Position numbers and translations under genes: made by a program. The notes beneath the pieces are model-generated. The model worked only from the letters and a program-made list of their open reading frames with translations. It had not been told where the DNA came from and ran no database searches. Shown here piece by piece: positions 17,365-25,772 of a DNA stretch of 64,000 nucleotides (within the stretch, counting starts at the first letter, position 1; each line of letters begins with the position of its first letter). This DNA is from Algiphilus sp022763315. GTDB lineage: Bacteria > Pseudomonadota > Gammaproteobacteria > Nevskiales > Nevskiaceae. The stretch is taken from assembly GCF_965249985.1 (NCBI RefSeq), contig NZ_OZ252280.1; one strand, 5' to 3'.

Positions 17365-18294
17365 ATGACCCGCGCAGTCGCGCAAGATTCGCTGACTTCC
17401 CAGCCGCCGCAGGGCTGCGCTCGCCTACGTCAGATGCTCGCGGTTCAGGGCTACCGCATCGCTGCCAGCGGCGCTTTGCCCGCGCACTGGTTCGGGCCGC
17501 CACCGCCGCTGCTTGAACCGGCGCCGGTCGCCAAGCAGCTTGAGATTGTCAGCCATTGCTGGGGCTACCATCACCTGCTGGCCTGCCAGCTGAGGTCGCT
17601 CGCCGAGCATCCACCGCAACGTCTCCAGGTCACGTTGACGGTGTTCTATGCCGAGGAAGACGCCGCCACGGCGGCGCTGCTCCAGCGCTTCGCCTGTCAG
17701 GACACCGCCAACGTCCGGTTGCGGCCCTGGCCGTTGGCGCCCGCTCAGCTGTTCCGCCGCAGCATCGGGCGCAATCTGGCGGCGCGCGCGACCCAGGCCG
17801 ACTGGATCTGGTTTACCGACTGCGATGTGCTGTTCGGGGCCGCTGCTCTGGACACCCTCGCCGAGGCCGTCGCGGGGCAGCGGGCTGCGTTGGTCTTTCC
17901 CGCCATCGAATACGCCACGCCGGTTCTTGATGCGCAGGCGCTGCGCGCATTGGAGGCGGGAACGGCGTTGCCGCAGTGGGATCCGGCGTCGTGCGTCCAC
18001 CGCTACTTGACCCGCGCCACCGGCCCGCTACAAATCACCCGCGGCGAAGTGGCACGCGCATTGGGCTACTGCGCCACCCTCGGCGCTTTTCAGCAGCCGG
18101 CACGGCGCTGGTGCAAGGCGCATGAGGACCGCGCCTTCCGCTGGCAGTTGCGCACAGCGGGGGAAGCGCTCGACATCCCCCAGGTCTTTCGGGTGCGCCA
18201 TGCCGACAAGGGCCGGGATGCCGGTCGTCGCCGCATTGGGCGCACGCAGCTACGTCGGCTGCGTACCCGTTGGCAGGACTGGCGTCGTCGCTGA
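17365..18294 (+). CDS. GT-A fold glycosyltransferase (family 2-like)
   Basis: This is a 309-residue protein with the nucleotide-sugar fold. An N-terminal strand (E-I-V-S-H-C-W-G-Y) is followed by R-S-I-G-R-N-L-A-A-R near residue 133 and the metal-binding D152-C-D154 in W-F-T-D-C-D-V-L-F. An acidic K-A-H-E-D-R-A-F-R motif near residue 252 resembles the E-D catalytic site of GT2 enzymes. The C-terminus is very basic. It likely adds a sugar to a surface glycan. It precedes a capsule-type transferase on the same strand and is near a pair of DUF6492-like genes, suggesting one glycan pathway. Donor and acceptor are unknown. Confidence 0.75.
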   Translation: MTRAVAQDSLTSQPPQGCARLRQMLAVQGYRIAASGALPAHWFGPPPPLLEPAPVAKQLEIVSHCWGYHHLLACQLRSLAEHPPQRLQVTLTVFYAEEDAATAALLQRFACQDTANVRLRPWPLAPAQLFRRSIGRNLAARATQADWIWFTDCDVLFGAAALDTLAEAVAGQRAALVFPAIEYATPVLDAQALRALEAGTALPQWDPASCVHRYLTRATGPLQITRGEVARALGYCATLGAFQQPARRWCKAHEDRAFRWQLRTAGEALDIPQVFRVRHADKGRDAGRRRIGRTQLRRLRTRWQDWRRR

Positions 18295-18367
18295 TCAGGG
18301 TTGCGGCGTCACAGCGCCGTCATCGCAGCGCGAAAAAGCCGTCATGCGACCGCCCCATACTGTCGTC

Positions 18368-19507
18368 ATGCGAATCCAGTTCTTCTACAACAGTCCCAAG
18401 GCGCGGCGCTATTTTCGCGCGCTACGCGACGGCCTGACACAGGACTCGGTAGCGTTGGCGCCCATCGGACTGGCCAGCGCGCAGCCGCTGGCCGATACCG
18501 AAGTGGCGTGGATGACGCATTACAGCCTTGCGCGCAAGGCGGCACGACCGCATCTGTCCGAGGCGCGCATCCGCCAGCACACACAGGTGCTGCGACGTTT
18601 TGCGCGCTGGCACTATGGTGCGGTGCTCCAACGCATGCAGGCCATGCGCCCCGAGGTGGTGGGCGTTTGGGGCGGGCAGGGGGTGGACACGCGCGCGGTG
18701 CGCGCGGCCGCCGCCGCACTGGGCATCCCTTGCGTGCTGTTCGAAACCGGATTGCTGCCGTCGACCACGACGGCCGATGCCCGCGGCGTCAACTTCGAGA
18801 ATGCGGTGCCGCGTGACCCGCGCTTCTATGCACGCTATACCGCAACCGCCGCGCTGCCGCAGCAGTTCGTCCCGCGTCGGCAGCCCGAGGGAGAGGCAGA
18901 GCCTCTGCCGGAGCGCTATGTCTTTGTTCCCTTTCAGGTCGCGCTCGACAGTCAGGTACTGCTGTACTCTCCGTGGATTCGCAGCATGGCGCAGTTGTAT
19001 TGGCTGATGGAGAGCTGTCTGCGCGAGGTGCCCGAGCCGCTGCACCTGGTGTGCAAGCCCCATCCCAGCTGCAATCTGGCGCATACCGAGTTGCGCCGCC
19101 ACGCGCACGGGCATGCACGCATCCATATGGTCGACAACCACAGCTCGGAGGCCCTCATCCGGGGCGCCGAGGGCGTGGTCACTCTGAACTCCAGTGTCGG
19201 CATCGAGGCGCTGCTGCTGGATCGCCCCGTGCTGTGTCTGGGCGATGCCTGCTACGCCGTCCCTGGTGTGGCTGCGCGTGCGCGCGCCCCGGAGCCGATC
19301 CGGCAATGGCTGACAGAAGTGGCAGCGGGGCACGCGCCGGAGGCGCCCCTGCGTCTCCCCTTTCTGCACTGGCTGGCGAACGAGTACGTGATCCCGGACA
19401 GTCACAAGGCGCCGGGGGCGGCGCATTTCGTGCGTCTGCGCGCGCGCTTGGCTGCGGCCGCGGAACGCACGCGCTACGGCTACCCGCACTGGGCCGCCGC
19501 GGCCTGA
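18368..19507 (+). CDS. Capsule polysaccharide (KpsS/KpsC-like, Kdo-type) transferase
   Basis: The 379-residue reading starts at ATG 18368; an ATG at 18344 would add eight residues, and neither has a good ribosome site. The protein matches the Caps_synth family in its middle and end: L-V-C-K-P-H-P-S-C-N near residue 226, then V-V-T-L-N-S-S-V-G-I-E-A-L-L with V-L-C-L-G-D-A-C-Y near 270-297. In this family the H-P and N-S-x-G-x-E segments bind the CMP-Kdo donor. The enzyme may add Kdo or a related acid to a lipid- or LPS-linked glycan. No kpsMTED export genes are present, so a full group 2 capsule system is not encoded here. Confidence 0.78.
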   Translation: MRIQFFYNSPKARRYFRALRDGLTQDSVALAPIGLASAQPLADTEVAWMTHYSLARKAARPHLSEARIRQHTQVLRRFARWHYGAVLQRMQAMRPEVVGVWGGQGVDTRAVRAAAAALGIPCVLFETGLLPSTTTADARGVNFENAVPRDPRFYARYTATAALPQQFVPRRQPEGEAEPLPERYVFVPFQVALDSQVLLYSPWIRSMAQLYWLMESCLREVPEPLHLVCKPHPSCNLAHTELRRHAHGHARIHMVDNHSSEALIRGAEGVVTLNSSVGIEALLLDRPVLCLGDACYAVPGVAARARAPEPIRQWLTEVAAGHAPEAPLRLPFLHWLANEYVIPDSHKAPGAAHFVRLRARLAAAAERTRYGYPHWAAAA

Positions 19508-19712
19508 ACGGGGCACGTCGCCGGCCACGCGGACGCAGTCAGCAAGCCGCATCCTTCCAGCACCGCTTTACGGCTGTACCGAGACTGCGTCGTCGCTGAA
19601 ACAGGGCTGGTGTCGCGCGGGGCGGATACCCTACTGTGCACGCAAGGGATCTGAGACCGCAGGGGGCAACGGTCGGTATGAAAGCGATGAAGCGGAATCG
19701 CGGGGGAAGACG

Positions 19713-20423
19713 ATGACGGGCGGGCGCCTAGAACACGCGCGACAGGGGTTGCGCCGCCTGCTGCACGAGCCCGAATCGCGGCCCGGACGCATTTTCGACG
19801 GCGTGTTGCAGATACTGATCCTGCTGTCGCTGTCGGCGCTCACCATCGCCTCGCTGGAGGGGTTGGCGGCGTGGGCGGTGTCGCTCCTATTCGTCATCGA
19901 AGTGGTGACGATGGGCATCTTCACGGTCGAATATCTGCTGCGCGTGGCCACCGCCCCCAGTGCGCGGCGCTACATCTTCAGTTTCTGGGGGGTGGTCGAC
20001 TTTCTCGCGGTGTTTCCGTACTACATCTTCAACGACTCGCAGTGGGTGCGCGCGCTGCGCTTCCTGCGCATCTTCCGCCTGCTGCGCTTCAATCGTTCCC
20101 TTGGCCGTTTTGCGGCGGCTTTTCGTGCCTCCAAGCACGAGCTCATCGTCTTCGGCACCACCGCCGTGATCATGCTGTTCGTCGCCGCGGCCGGGATTTA
20201 CCAGTTCGAGCACAAGGCGCAGCCCGAAGCCTTCGGGTCGATTCCCGAGAGCTTGTGGTGGGCGATCGTTACGCTGACTACCGTGGGCTATGGCGATGTC
20301 TACCCGATTACGCCGATGGGACGCATTTTTACCGGCTTCATCATGATCATCGGACTCGGGGTGGTGGCGGGCTTCACTGGCGTGATCGCCAGCGCTTTGT
20401 CGCGTATCCGCGACGATCAATAG
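19713..20423 (+). CDS. Voltage-gated K+ channel-like ion transporter
   Basis: This 236-residue protein has six membrane segments. The fourth is the voltage-sensor type with arginines every third or fourth residue (R-A-L-R-F-L-R-I-F-R-L-L-R near residues 113-125). The selectivity filter T-T-V-G-Y-G-D is at 189-195, with a re-entrant pore loop and a final helix. This is the six-helix Kv-like architecture common in bacteria. There is no C-terminal cyclic-nucleotide or RCK domain. The 205 bases upstream contain no gene. It is not obviously linked to its glycan neighbours. Confidence 0.92.
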   Translation: MTGGRLEHARQGLRRLLHEPESRPGRIFDGVLQILILLSLSALTIASLEGLAAWAVSLLFVIEVVTMGIFTVEYLLRVATAPSARRYIFSFWGVVDFLAVFPYYIFNDSQWVRALRFLRIFRLLRFNRSLGRFAAAFRASKHELIVFGTTAVIMLFVAAAGIYQFEHKAQPEAFGSIPESLWWAIVTLTTVGYGDVYPITPMGRIFTGFIMIIGLGVVAGFTGVIASALSRIRDDQ

Positions 20424-20493
20424 ATTTTCACGCCGTGTTCATCAGCGCCGTGCTGCCCTATCCTTCCTTCAGTCAAGCGTGATGAGGTGAGCC

Positions 20494-20874
20494 ATGAAGC
20501 GACATCGAGTAGCAGCCATGATTTTGGCGGGTACCTTCTTGGGTATGTCCGGCGTTGTACAGGCGGAATCGGAGCAAGCGAGTTCCGAACAGGGCACGCT
20601 GAAGCAATCGGTGGAAGGCGCAGCCGAACGGGCAGCCGACTTCCTGTCGGACACCGCCCTGACCGCGCGCGTGAAAACGGCGTTGACCACCGAGTCCGCG
20701 CTGAGTCCCTTCAGCGTCGGTGTGGAGTCCACGCGCGGGGTGGTGACACTCACCGGTGACGTGGCCAGCCGTGCGGAGCGCAGACTGGCCGAACGCGTGG
20801 CTGCGGATGTGGAAGGCGTCATCGCGGTACACAACGCGCTGCGCGTCAGCGAGACAGCGGGCACGCAGCCCTGA
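20494..20874 (+). CDS. Periplasmic BON-domain protein
   Basis: The protein is 126 residues long with a Sec signal peptide of about 25 residues ending in V-Q-A-E. One BON domain follows: L-T-A-R-V-K-T-A-L near residue 56, then G-V-E-S-T-R-G-V-V-T-L-T-G-D-V and V-I-A-V-H-N-A-L-R-V. BON domains, as in OsmY, bind membranes or lipids and often respond to osmotic stress. It lies between the K+ channel and the DUF6492-like pair. A shared osmotic theme with the channel is possible but not shown. Confidence 0.85.
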   Translation: MKRHRVAAMILAGTFLGMSGVVQAESEQASSEQGTLKQSVEGAAERAADFLSDTALTARVKTALTTESALSPFSVGVESTRGVVTLTGDVASRAERRLAERVAADVEGVIAVHNALRVSETAGTQP

Positions 20875-20894
20875 GCGGGCGCACGCGCTGAGGT

Positions 20895-21884
20895 ATGGGG
20901 TGGGGAGAGGCCGCAGCGGCCACGACGGATGACATTCTGCTGGTTACGCCCACTTGGGCGGCGGACCGGGCGCACTTCGCATTGATGCGCCATTCGATAG
21001 AGGCGTCGGCGCTGGGCGCCCTGCGGCATGAGGTGATCGTGCAAAGCGAGGATGTGGATGTCTTCGCGGACTTCGCGCGCGGTCCGGTGCGTGTGCGGGC
21101 GACCGCCGACCTGCTGCCGGCCGTTGTAGAGGAGAGGCGCGTCCAAGCCTTGCGCCGAGCCCAGCGGCTGGGCCACCGCGGGACGCAGTGGGCTGGCAGT
21201 CTGGCGCTGCGCACGGGTGGTTTCCCGCAGTGGGTGGGCTACACCGGATGGCATGTGCAGCAGATCAGCAAACTTGCGGTGGCGGCGGAGAGCCGCTGTG
21301 ACACGGTGGTGGTGGTCGACTGCGACGTGGTCGTCCTGCCGCATGCCACCGCCGCGCATCTGCGTGACGATCAAGACCGCATTCTCTGCCTCCATGACCC
21401 CTGTCGGCCGGATCGCATTGGTACCAAGGCCGCGCGCTGGAACCGCCAGGCGCATCGGCTGTTTCAGCAGCCTTTCGACCCGCGTCGCGACTACGACGGC
21501 GCCTTCGATACGCCCTTCGTGTTTCACGCGCCCACCGTGCGTCGCATGCTGCGGCATCTGGAACAGCGCTTTCGCCAACCGTGGTGGCAGGTGTTGCTCA
21601 ACCAGCCGGTGCGCCGCTGGTCGGAATTCGCCACCTACCGTGCCTACATTAAGCATTTCCTCCCCCAGGACGCCGTGCGCTGGCGACAGGGGCCTGGCGT
21701 CACCACAACCTCCATTCACCGTGCGCCCGCGGCTAAAGCCATTCGTGCGGCCTTGTGGGAGATGATGCGCAACACGGCCGGCCCGCCCTTCGTCACCGTG
21801 CACAGTGTGCAGGCGGGGCAGCGGCGGTTTCAGCCCTGCGACTACGCGCCCTGGTGGTTTGAAGCGCCGGCGCGCGCTGGCTGA
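20895..21884 (+). CDS. DUF6492-like putative glycosyltransferase, copy A
   Basis: This 329-residue protein has a glycosyltransferase-like strand and D-x-D pattern: T-V-V-V-V-D-C-D-V-V-V-L-P-H with D142 and D144. Further blocks are shared with the next gene: Y-T-G-W-H near residue 117, W-N-R-Q-A-H near 182, F-D-T-P-F-V-F-H, and L-N-Q-P-V-R-R-W-S-E-F-A-T-Y-R followed by F-V-T-V-H-S. This fits the DUF6492 family of uncharacterised proteins seen in polysaccharide loci. It begins 20 bases after the BON gene. The ATG at 20895 is plausible but a later start before L-L-V-T-P-T is possible. Substrate unknown. Confidence 0.68.
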   Translation: MGWGEAAAATTDDILLVTPTWAADRAHFALMRHSIEASALGALRHEVIVQSEDVDVFADFARGPVRVRATADLLPAVVEERRVQALRRAQRLGHRGTQWAGSLALRTGGFPQWVGYTGWHVQQISKLAVAAESRCDTVVVVDCDVVVLPHATAAHLRDDQDRILCLHDPCRPDRIGTKAARWNRQAHRLFQQPFDPRRDYDGAFDTPFVFHAPTVRRMLRHLEQRFRQPWWQVLLNQPVRRWSEFATYRAYIKHFLPQDAVRWRQGPGVTTTSIHRAPAAKAIRAALWEMMRNTAGPPFVTVHSVQAGQRRFQPCDYAPWWFEAPARAG

Positions 21885-21985
21885 ATGGGTGGCATGCCAG
21901 GGACGGGCGATCGCGGCATCCCCACCCTGCGTTGTGGAATCTGGCAGGCTCCGGGCTGGTTCACTCCGCCCTGTTCACCCACGCC

Positions 21986-22957
21986 ATGCCGTCTGCACCC
22001 TCCCTCTGCCTGCTGACTCCGACCTGGTCGGGCGATCGCCAGCACTTTGATGTCCTGAGCGCCTCGCTGGCCCAGTCCCCACTGGCCGAGGTGCCTCACT
22101 TCGCAGTGGTGCAGAGCGAGGATATCGACGCCTTCTCCGGGGCGGGCGGTCCTTCTACCCGATTGCTGGCGTCCAGCGCGGTGCTGCCGGCTGCGATCGA
22201 TATCCGTCGCCAACAGGCGCGCCGCTGGGCCTCACGGCTGGGCCGGGCCGGTACGCGACTGAGCGGCAGCCTGGCCTTGCGTACTGGCGGATGGCCACGC
22301 TGGGTGCACTACACCGGATGGCATACCCAGCAGATCACCAAACTCGCCTTCGCCGCGCAGAGCGATTTCGACACGGTGGTGGTGATGGATTCCGATGTGG
22401 TCGTGCTGCCCCACGCCGACGTCGGCGATTTCATTGCCGAGGATGGTCGCGTGCTCTGCTACGAGGCGGATCAGGCGGCGACCGCGTTCGGTGGCAAACG
22501 CGGCAACTGGAATCGTCAGGCCCATGCACTGCTCGACGTGCCCTACGACCCGCAGCAGTACTTCGATACCTCCTTTGAGACGCCCTTTGTGCTGCACACG
22601 GAAAGCCTGCGGGCGCTGCTGCGCTGGCTGGAAAACCGCTATGGCGCGCCGTGGTGGAAGGTGCTGCTGGCGCAGCCCGTACGGCGCTGGTCGGAGTTCG
22701 CAACCTACCGTCTCTTTCTCAAACGGCATCTGCCCGTCGATGCCGTGGAATGGCGCAGCGATGCGCTGATCCGCTATCTCTTCGACGCCGCCGACCCGGA
22801 GGCCGTGGGCCGAGAGGTCCACGCGCTGACGCAAGACCCTTCGGCGCACTTCGTAACGATTCACTCGCAAAGTTCCGGCCGGCAGCTGTGGGGCGCGGAA
22901 GGCTACGCGCCGTATGTGGTGGCGGCGCTGCAGAGAGGCGACGCGGCGCTGCGCTGA
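21986..22957 (+). CDS. DUF6492-like putative glycosyltransferase, copy B (tandem paralogue)
   Basis: At 323 residues from ATG 21986 this is a diverged tandem copy of the preceding gene. The two align along their length, sharing L-T-P-T-W, V-V-Q-S-E-D, S-L-A-L-R-T-G-G, Y-T-G-W-H, the D135-S-D137 site, G-N-W-N-R-Q-A-H, F-E-T-P-F-V-L-H, P-W-W-K-V-L-L, Q-P-V-R-R-W-S-E-F-A-T-Y-R and H-F-V-T-I-H-S. The gap between the genes is 101 bases and contains no gene. Retained motifs in both copies suggest both are active with different acceptors or donors. The function of the family is unknown. Confidence 0.7.
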   Translation: MPSAPSLCLLTPTWSGDRQHFDVLSASLAQSPLAEVPHFAVVQSEDIDAFSGAGGPSTRLLASSAVLPAAIDIRRQQARRWASRLGRAGTRLSGSLALRTGGWPRWVHYTGWHTQQITKLAFAAQSDFDTVVVMDSDVVVLPHADVGDFIAEDGRVLCYEADQAATAFGGKRGNWNRQAHALLDVPYDPQQYFDTSFETPFVLHTESLRALLRWLENRYGAPWWKVLLAQPVRRWSEFATYRLFLKRHLPVDAVEWRSDALIRYLFDAADPEAVGREVHALTQDPSAHFVTIHSQSSGRQLWGAEGYAPYVVAALQRGDAALR

Positions 22958-23046
22958 ACGCGCTCGGGGATTTCTTCGACGCAGCGTTTGCGTGTCGCCC
23001 GCCCTGTTCGCATCATGGCGGCATCCTTCGGCAAGGGAGTACCGGC

Positions 23047-23580
23047 ATGCAGCCCAAGGCAGCCCTGGCGACGATCGAATGTGTCCGCGGCGATATCACG
23101 TGCCAGCCGGATATGGATGCGGTGGTCAACGCCGCCAATGCTGAGTTGCGCCCTGGTGGCGGCGTGGCAGGCGCCATCCATCGCGCCGCCGGCCCCGAAC
23201 TGGAGGCCGCCTGCCGCGCCCACGCACCCATTGCTCCGGGGCAGGCGGTCATCACCGACGCTTTTGGCCTGCCCAATCGCCATGTGATTCATTGCCTTGG
23301 GCCCGTCTATGGCCGTGACCATCCGGCGGAGACTCTGCTGGGGGACTGCCACCGCAACGCGATCGCTCTGGCGCGTGATGCCGGATTGGAGTCGATCGCC
23401 TTTCCGGCGTTGTCCACCGGCATCTTCGGTTATCCGATTGCAGAGGCAGCCGAGGTGGCTGTTCAGGCTGTGGTCGCAGCGCTGGCCGATGCCGGGTCAT
23501 TGCAGCGGCTGCGCTTCGTGCTGTTCAGCCCGGATGATCTGGCGGTCTTTGACGCTGCGCTGCGCAGCCATCAGCCGTAG
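23047..23580 (+). CDS. ymdB: Macrodomain protein, O-acetyl-ADP-ribose deacetylase type
   Basis: This is a 177-residue single macrodomain. The ADP-ribose-binding segment V-N-A-A-N-A-E-L-R-P-G-G-G-V-A-G-A-I occupies residues 27-44, and P-A-L-S-T-G-I-F-G-Y-P near residue 120 is the second loop. Members of the MacroD/YmdB type remove ADP-ribose or acetyl groups from ADP-ribosylated substrates. The start is ATG 23047; a longer upstream reading overlaps the DUF6492-like gene. It precedes the nicotinate phosphoribosyltransferase gene by 60 bases, so ADP-ribose handling and NAD recycling may be co-expressed. Confidence 0.93.
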   Translation: MQPKAALATIECVRGDITCQPDMDAVVNAANAELRPGGGVAGAIHRAAGPELEAACRAHAPIAPGQAVITDAFGLPNRHVIHCLGPVYGRDHPAETLLGDCHRNAIALARDAGLESIAFPALSTGIFGYPIAEAAEVAVQAVVAALADAGSLQRLRFVLFSPDDLAVFDAALRSHQP

Positions 23581-23640
23581 TCCAGGACGCAGCATCGCGT
23601 GCGCGCCGTAACCAGCGCGCAGAGGGAGGCCCGCCGAGCC

Positions 23641-25014
23641 ATGCAGATCGAAACCGATTCCCGCCGCCATCAAGACGCCAGCGCCGCATGGAGTGGCGAC
23701 GGTCTGTTCACCGACCTCTACGAACTCACGATGTTGCAGGCCTACCACGCCGAAGGCATGGATCGGGATGCGGTCTTCAGCCTGTCCGTGCGCAGCCTTC
23801 CACCGCAGCGGAATTATCTGATCGCATGCGGCCTGGAAACCGTGCTTCAGCACCTGCAGCAGCTGCGCTTTAGCAACGCCGATATCGCCTATCTGCGAAG
23901 CCTCGGCCATTTCTCGGAAGACTTTCTGGCGTGGCTGCAGGGCTTCCGTTTCCGGGGGCGCGTGCGCGCGGTCCCGGAAGGCACACCGGTCTTCGCGCAT
24001 GAACCGATCCTGGAGGTCGAAGCACCGCTGCCCGATGCCCAACTGGTCGAGACCCTGGTGATGAACCAGATCCAGTTGCAGACCGTGCTGGCCAGCAAGG
24101 CGGAGCGGGTGGTGCGTGCCGCACAGGGGCGGCGCGTGCTGGACTTTGCCGCGCGGCGCATGCATGGCATCGACGCCGCGGTGCAAGGGGCGCGCGCCTT
24201 CTTCATCGGGGGCGTGGACGCCACCTCGAATCTGCGCGCCGGGCAGCGCTACGGCATCCCGGTGGCGGGCACCATGGCGCACAGTTACGTGCAGGCGCAC
24301 GCCAGCGAGCGCGCGGCCTTCGAAGCCTTTCTGGCGACCTACCCGGATACCGTATTGCTGGTCGATACCTACGATACCGGCGCCGCCGTGGACTGCATCA
24401 TCGACCTCGCCCACACCATGGGCGCGGACTTTCGGGTGCGTGCCCTGCGACTGGACTCGGGCGATCTGGTCGCGGAATCGCGACGGGTGCGGCAACGGCT
24501 CGACGCCGCCGGCCTGGATCATGTGCAACTGCTGGCCAGTGGCGGACTCGATGAAAACGCCATTGCGCGTCTGCTCGACGCGGGCGCCGCTCTGGACGGC
24601 TTTGGTGTCGGGACGTCCATGGCCGTCTCGGAGGATGCCCCGAGTCTGGATATCGTCTACAAACTGTGCGCCTACGGCGGCATGGGACGCATGAAGCTTT
24701 CCACCGGCAAGACGGTGTTGCCCGGCCCCAAGCAGGTTTTTCGAGCCGCGTCCGGAAGCCGCGACACGCACGACACCATCGCGCGCGCGCATGAATCGCT
24801 GCCAGGACGGCCATTGCTCCAGACCGTAATGGAAGCGGGGCAACGCCTGGGCGAGGCGCCCACGCTGGCCGCCGTGCGTGAGCACGCACGGGCCGAGCGG
24901 GCGCGTCTGCCAGCTGCGTTGCAGGCGCTGCCGGCGTCCGAAACGCCCTATCCCGTGCATGTCAGCGCGGCCCTCGCGGCCTATCGTCGCGACATTGCAG
25001 GAAACATCGCCTAG
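23641..25014 (+). CDS. pncB: Nicotinate phosphoribosyltransferase
   Basis: The enzyme converts nicotinate and PRPP to nicotinate mononucleotide in NAD salvage. It is 457 residues from ATG 23641. Marks are the N-terminal F-T-D-L-Y-E-L-T-M-L-Q-A-Y (about 23-35), D-F-A-A-R-R-M-H-G near residue 170, the G-T-M-A-H-S-Y-V-Q loop near 211, R-L-D-S-G-D-L near 273 and G-F-G-V-G-T near 320. The length and motifs fit the type found next to nicotinamidase genes rather than the short E. coli PncB. The next gene encodes nicotinamidase, giving both steps from nicotinamide to NaMN. Confidence 0.93.
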   Translation: MQIETDSRRHQDASAAWSGDGLFTDLYELTMLQAYHAEGMDRDAVFSLSVRSLPPQRNYLIACGLETVLQHLQQLRFSNADIAYLRSLGHFSEDFLAWLQGFRFRGRVRAVPEGTPVFAHEPILEVEAPLPDAQLVETLVMNQIQLQTVLASKAERVVRAAQGRRVLDFAARRMHGIDAAVQGARAFFIGGVDATSNLRAGQRYGIPVAGTMAHSYVQAHASERAAFEAFLATYPDTVLLVDTYDTGAAVDCIIDLAHTMGADFRVRALRLDSGDLVAESRRVRQRLDAAGLDHVQLLASGGLDENAIARLLDAGAALDGFGVGTSMAVSEDAPSLDIVYKLCAYGGMGRMKLSTGKTVLPGPKQVFRAASGSRDTHDTIARAHESLPGRPLLQTVMEAGQRLGEAPTLAAVREHARAERARLPAALQALPASETPYPVHVSAALAAYRRDIAGNIA

Positions 25015-25063
25015 GCAGCGGCGTCCCATTCGGTAGGAAAGTCACCGCAGCAGGAGGTCTGTC

Positions 25064-25633
25064 ATGACCGATCCCACCAAGGCGCTGCAACAGGGCGACG
25101 CCCTGATCGTGGTCGACGTGCAGCGGGATTTCTGTCCCGGAGGAGCCTTGCCCATCGAGAACGGCGACTGCGTCGTGCCTGTGCTCAACGCGTGGCTGGC
25201 AGCGGCCGAGGCGCGTGGCGTACCGATCTTTGCCTCGCGCGACTGGCATCCGCCGGAACACATCAGCTTTGAGACGCGTGGCGGACCCTGGCCGCCGCAC
25301 TGTGTGCAGGACACGGAAGGCGCCGCTTTTCATCCGGAGCTGCGGCTGCCATCCAGCACGATTCCGGTCACCAAAGGCACGCGTTTCGATCAGGACCAGA
25401 ATTCCGCCTTCGCGCAGACCGGGCTGGCGCAGGAACTGCTGACGCGCGGCGTGGAACGCCTATGGATCGGTGGTCTGGCTGAGGATGTCTGCGTACGCGC
25501 CACCGTGCTCGATGCCCGCGCAGCCGGCTTTGATGTGCATCTGATCAACGACGCGACGCGGCCGGTCAGCCGAGCGGGTGGGGCAGCGGCGCGCGCCGAG
25601 ATGGAAGCCGCTGGCGCTGACGTCGCACCCTGA
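25064..25633 (+). CDS. pncA: Nicotinamidase
   Basis: PncA deamidates nicotinamide to nicotinate. In this 189-residue protein the catalytic triad is visible as D18 (V-V-D-V-Q-R-D-F), K104 (T-K-G-T) and C143 (E-D-V-C-V). The metal-site residues are D60, H62 and H79. The start ATG has a GGAGG site nearby (AGGAGGTCTGTC). It lies 49 bases after pncB. The product of this enzyme is the substrate of PncB, so the pair is a complete short salvage path. Confidence 0.95.
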   Translation: MTDPTKALQQGDALIVVDVQRDFCPGGALPIENGDCVVPVLNAWLAAAEARGVPIFASRDWHPPEHISFETRGGPWPPHCVQDTEGAAFHPELRLPSSTIPVTKGTRFDQDQNSAFAQTGLAQELLTRGVERLWIGGLAEDVCVRATVLDARAAGFDVHLINDATRPVSRAGGAAARAEMEAAGADVAP

Positions 25634-25772
25634 GCGCGGACACCACGGAAACCAGACAGGAAGCGCAGGTGGCTGTGCTGCACTTCAGCAACCGGTTCCG
25701 TTGCGTCCGTGTTGCGATGCGTCGCGCGCGCCAAAGGCCGCTATGCTGGTCATCTGAGGACGGAGACCAAGC

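Noticed and set aside
17365..22957. Complete group 2 capsule locus
   Set aside because: Only one Caps_synth protein is present; kpsMTED, kpsF and kpsU are absent, so an entire capsule pathway cannot be claimed.
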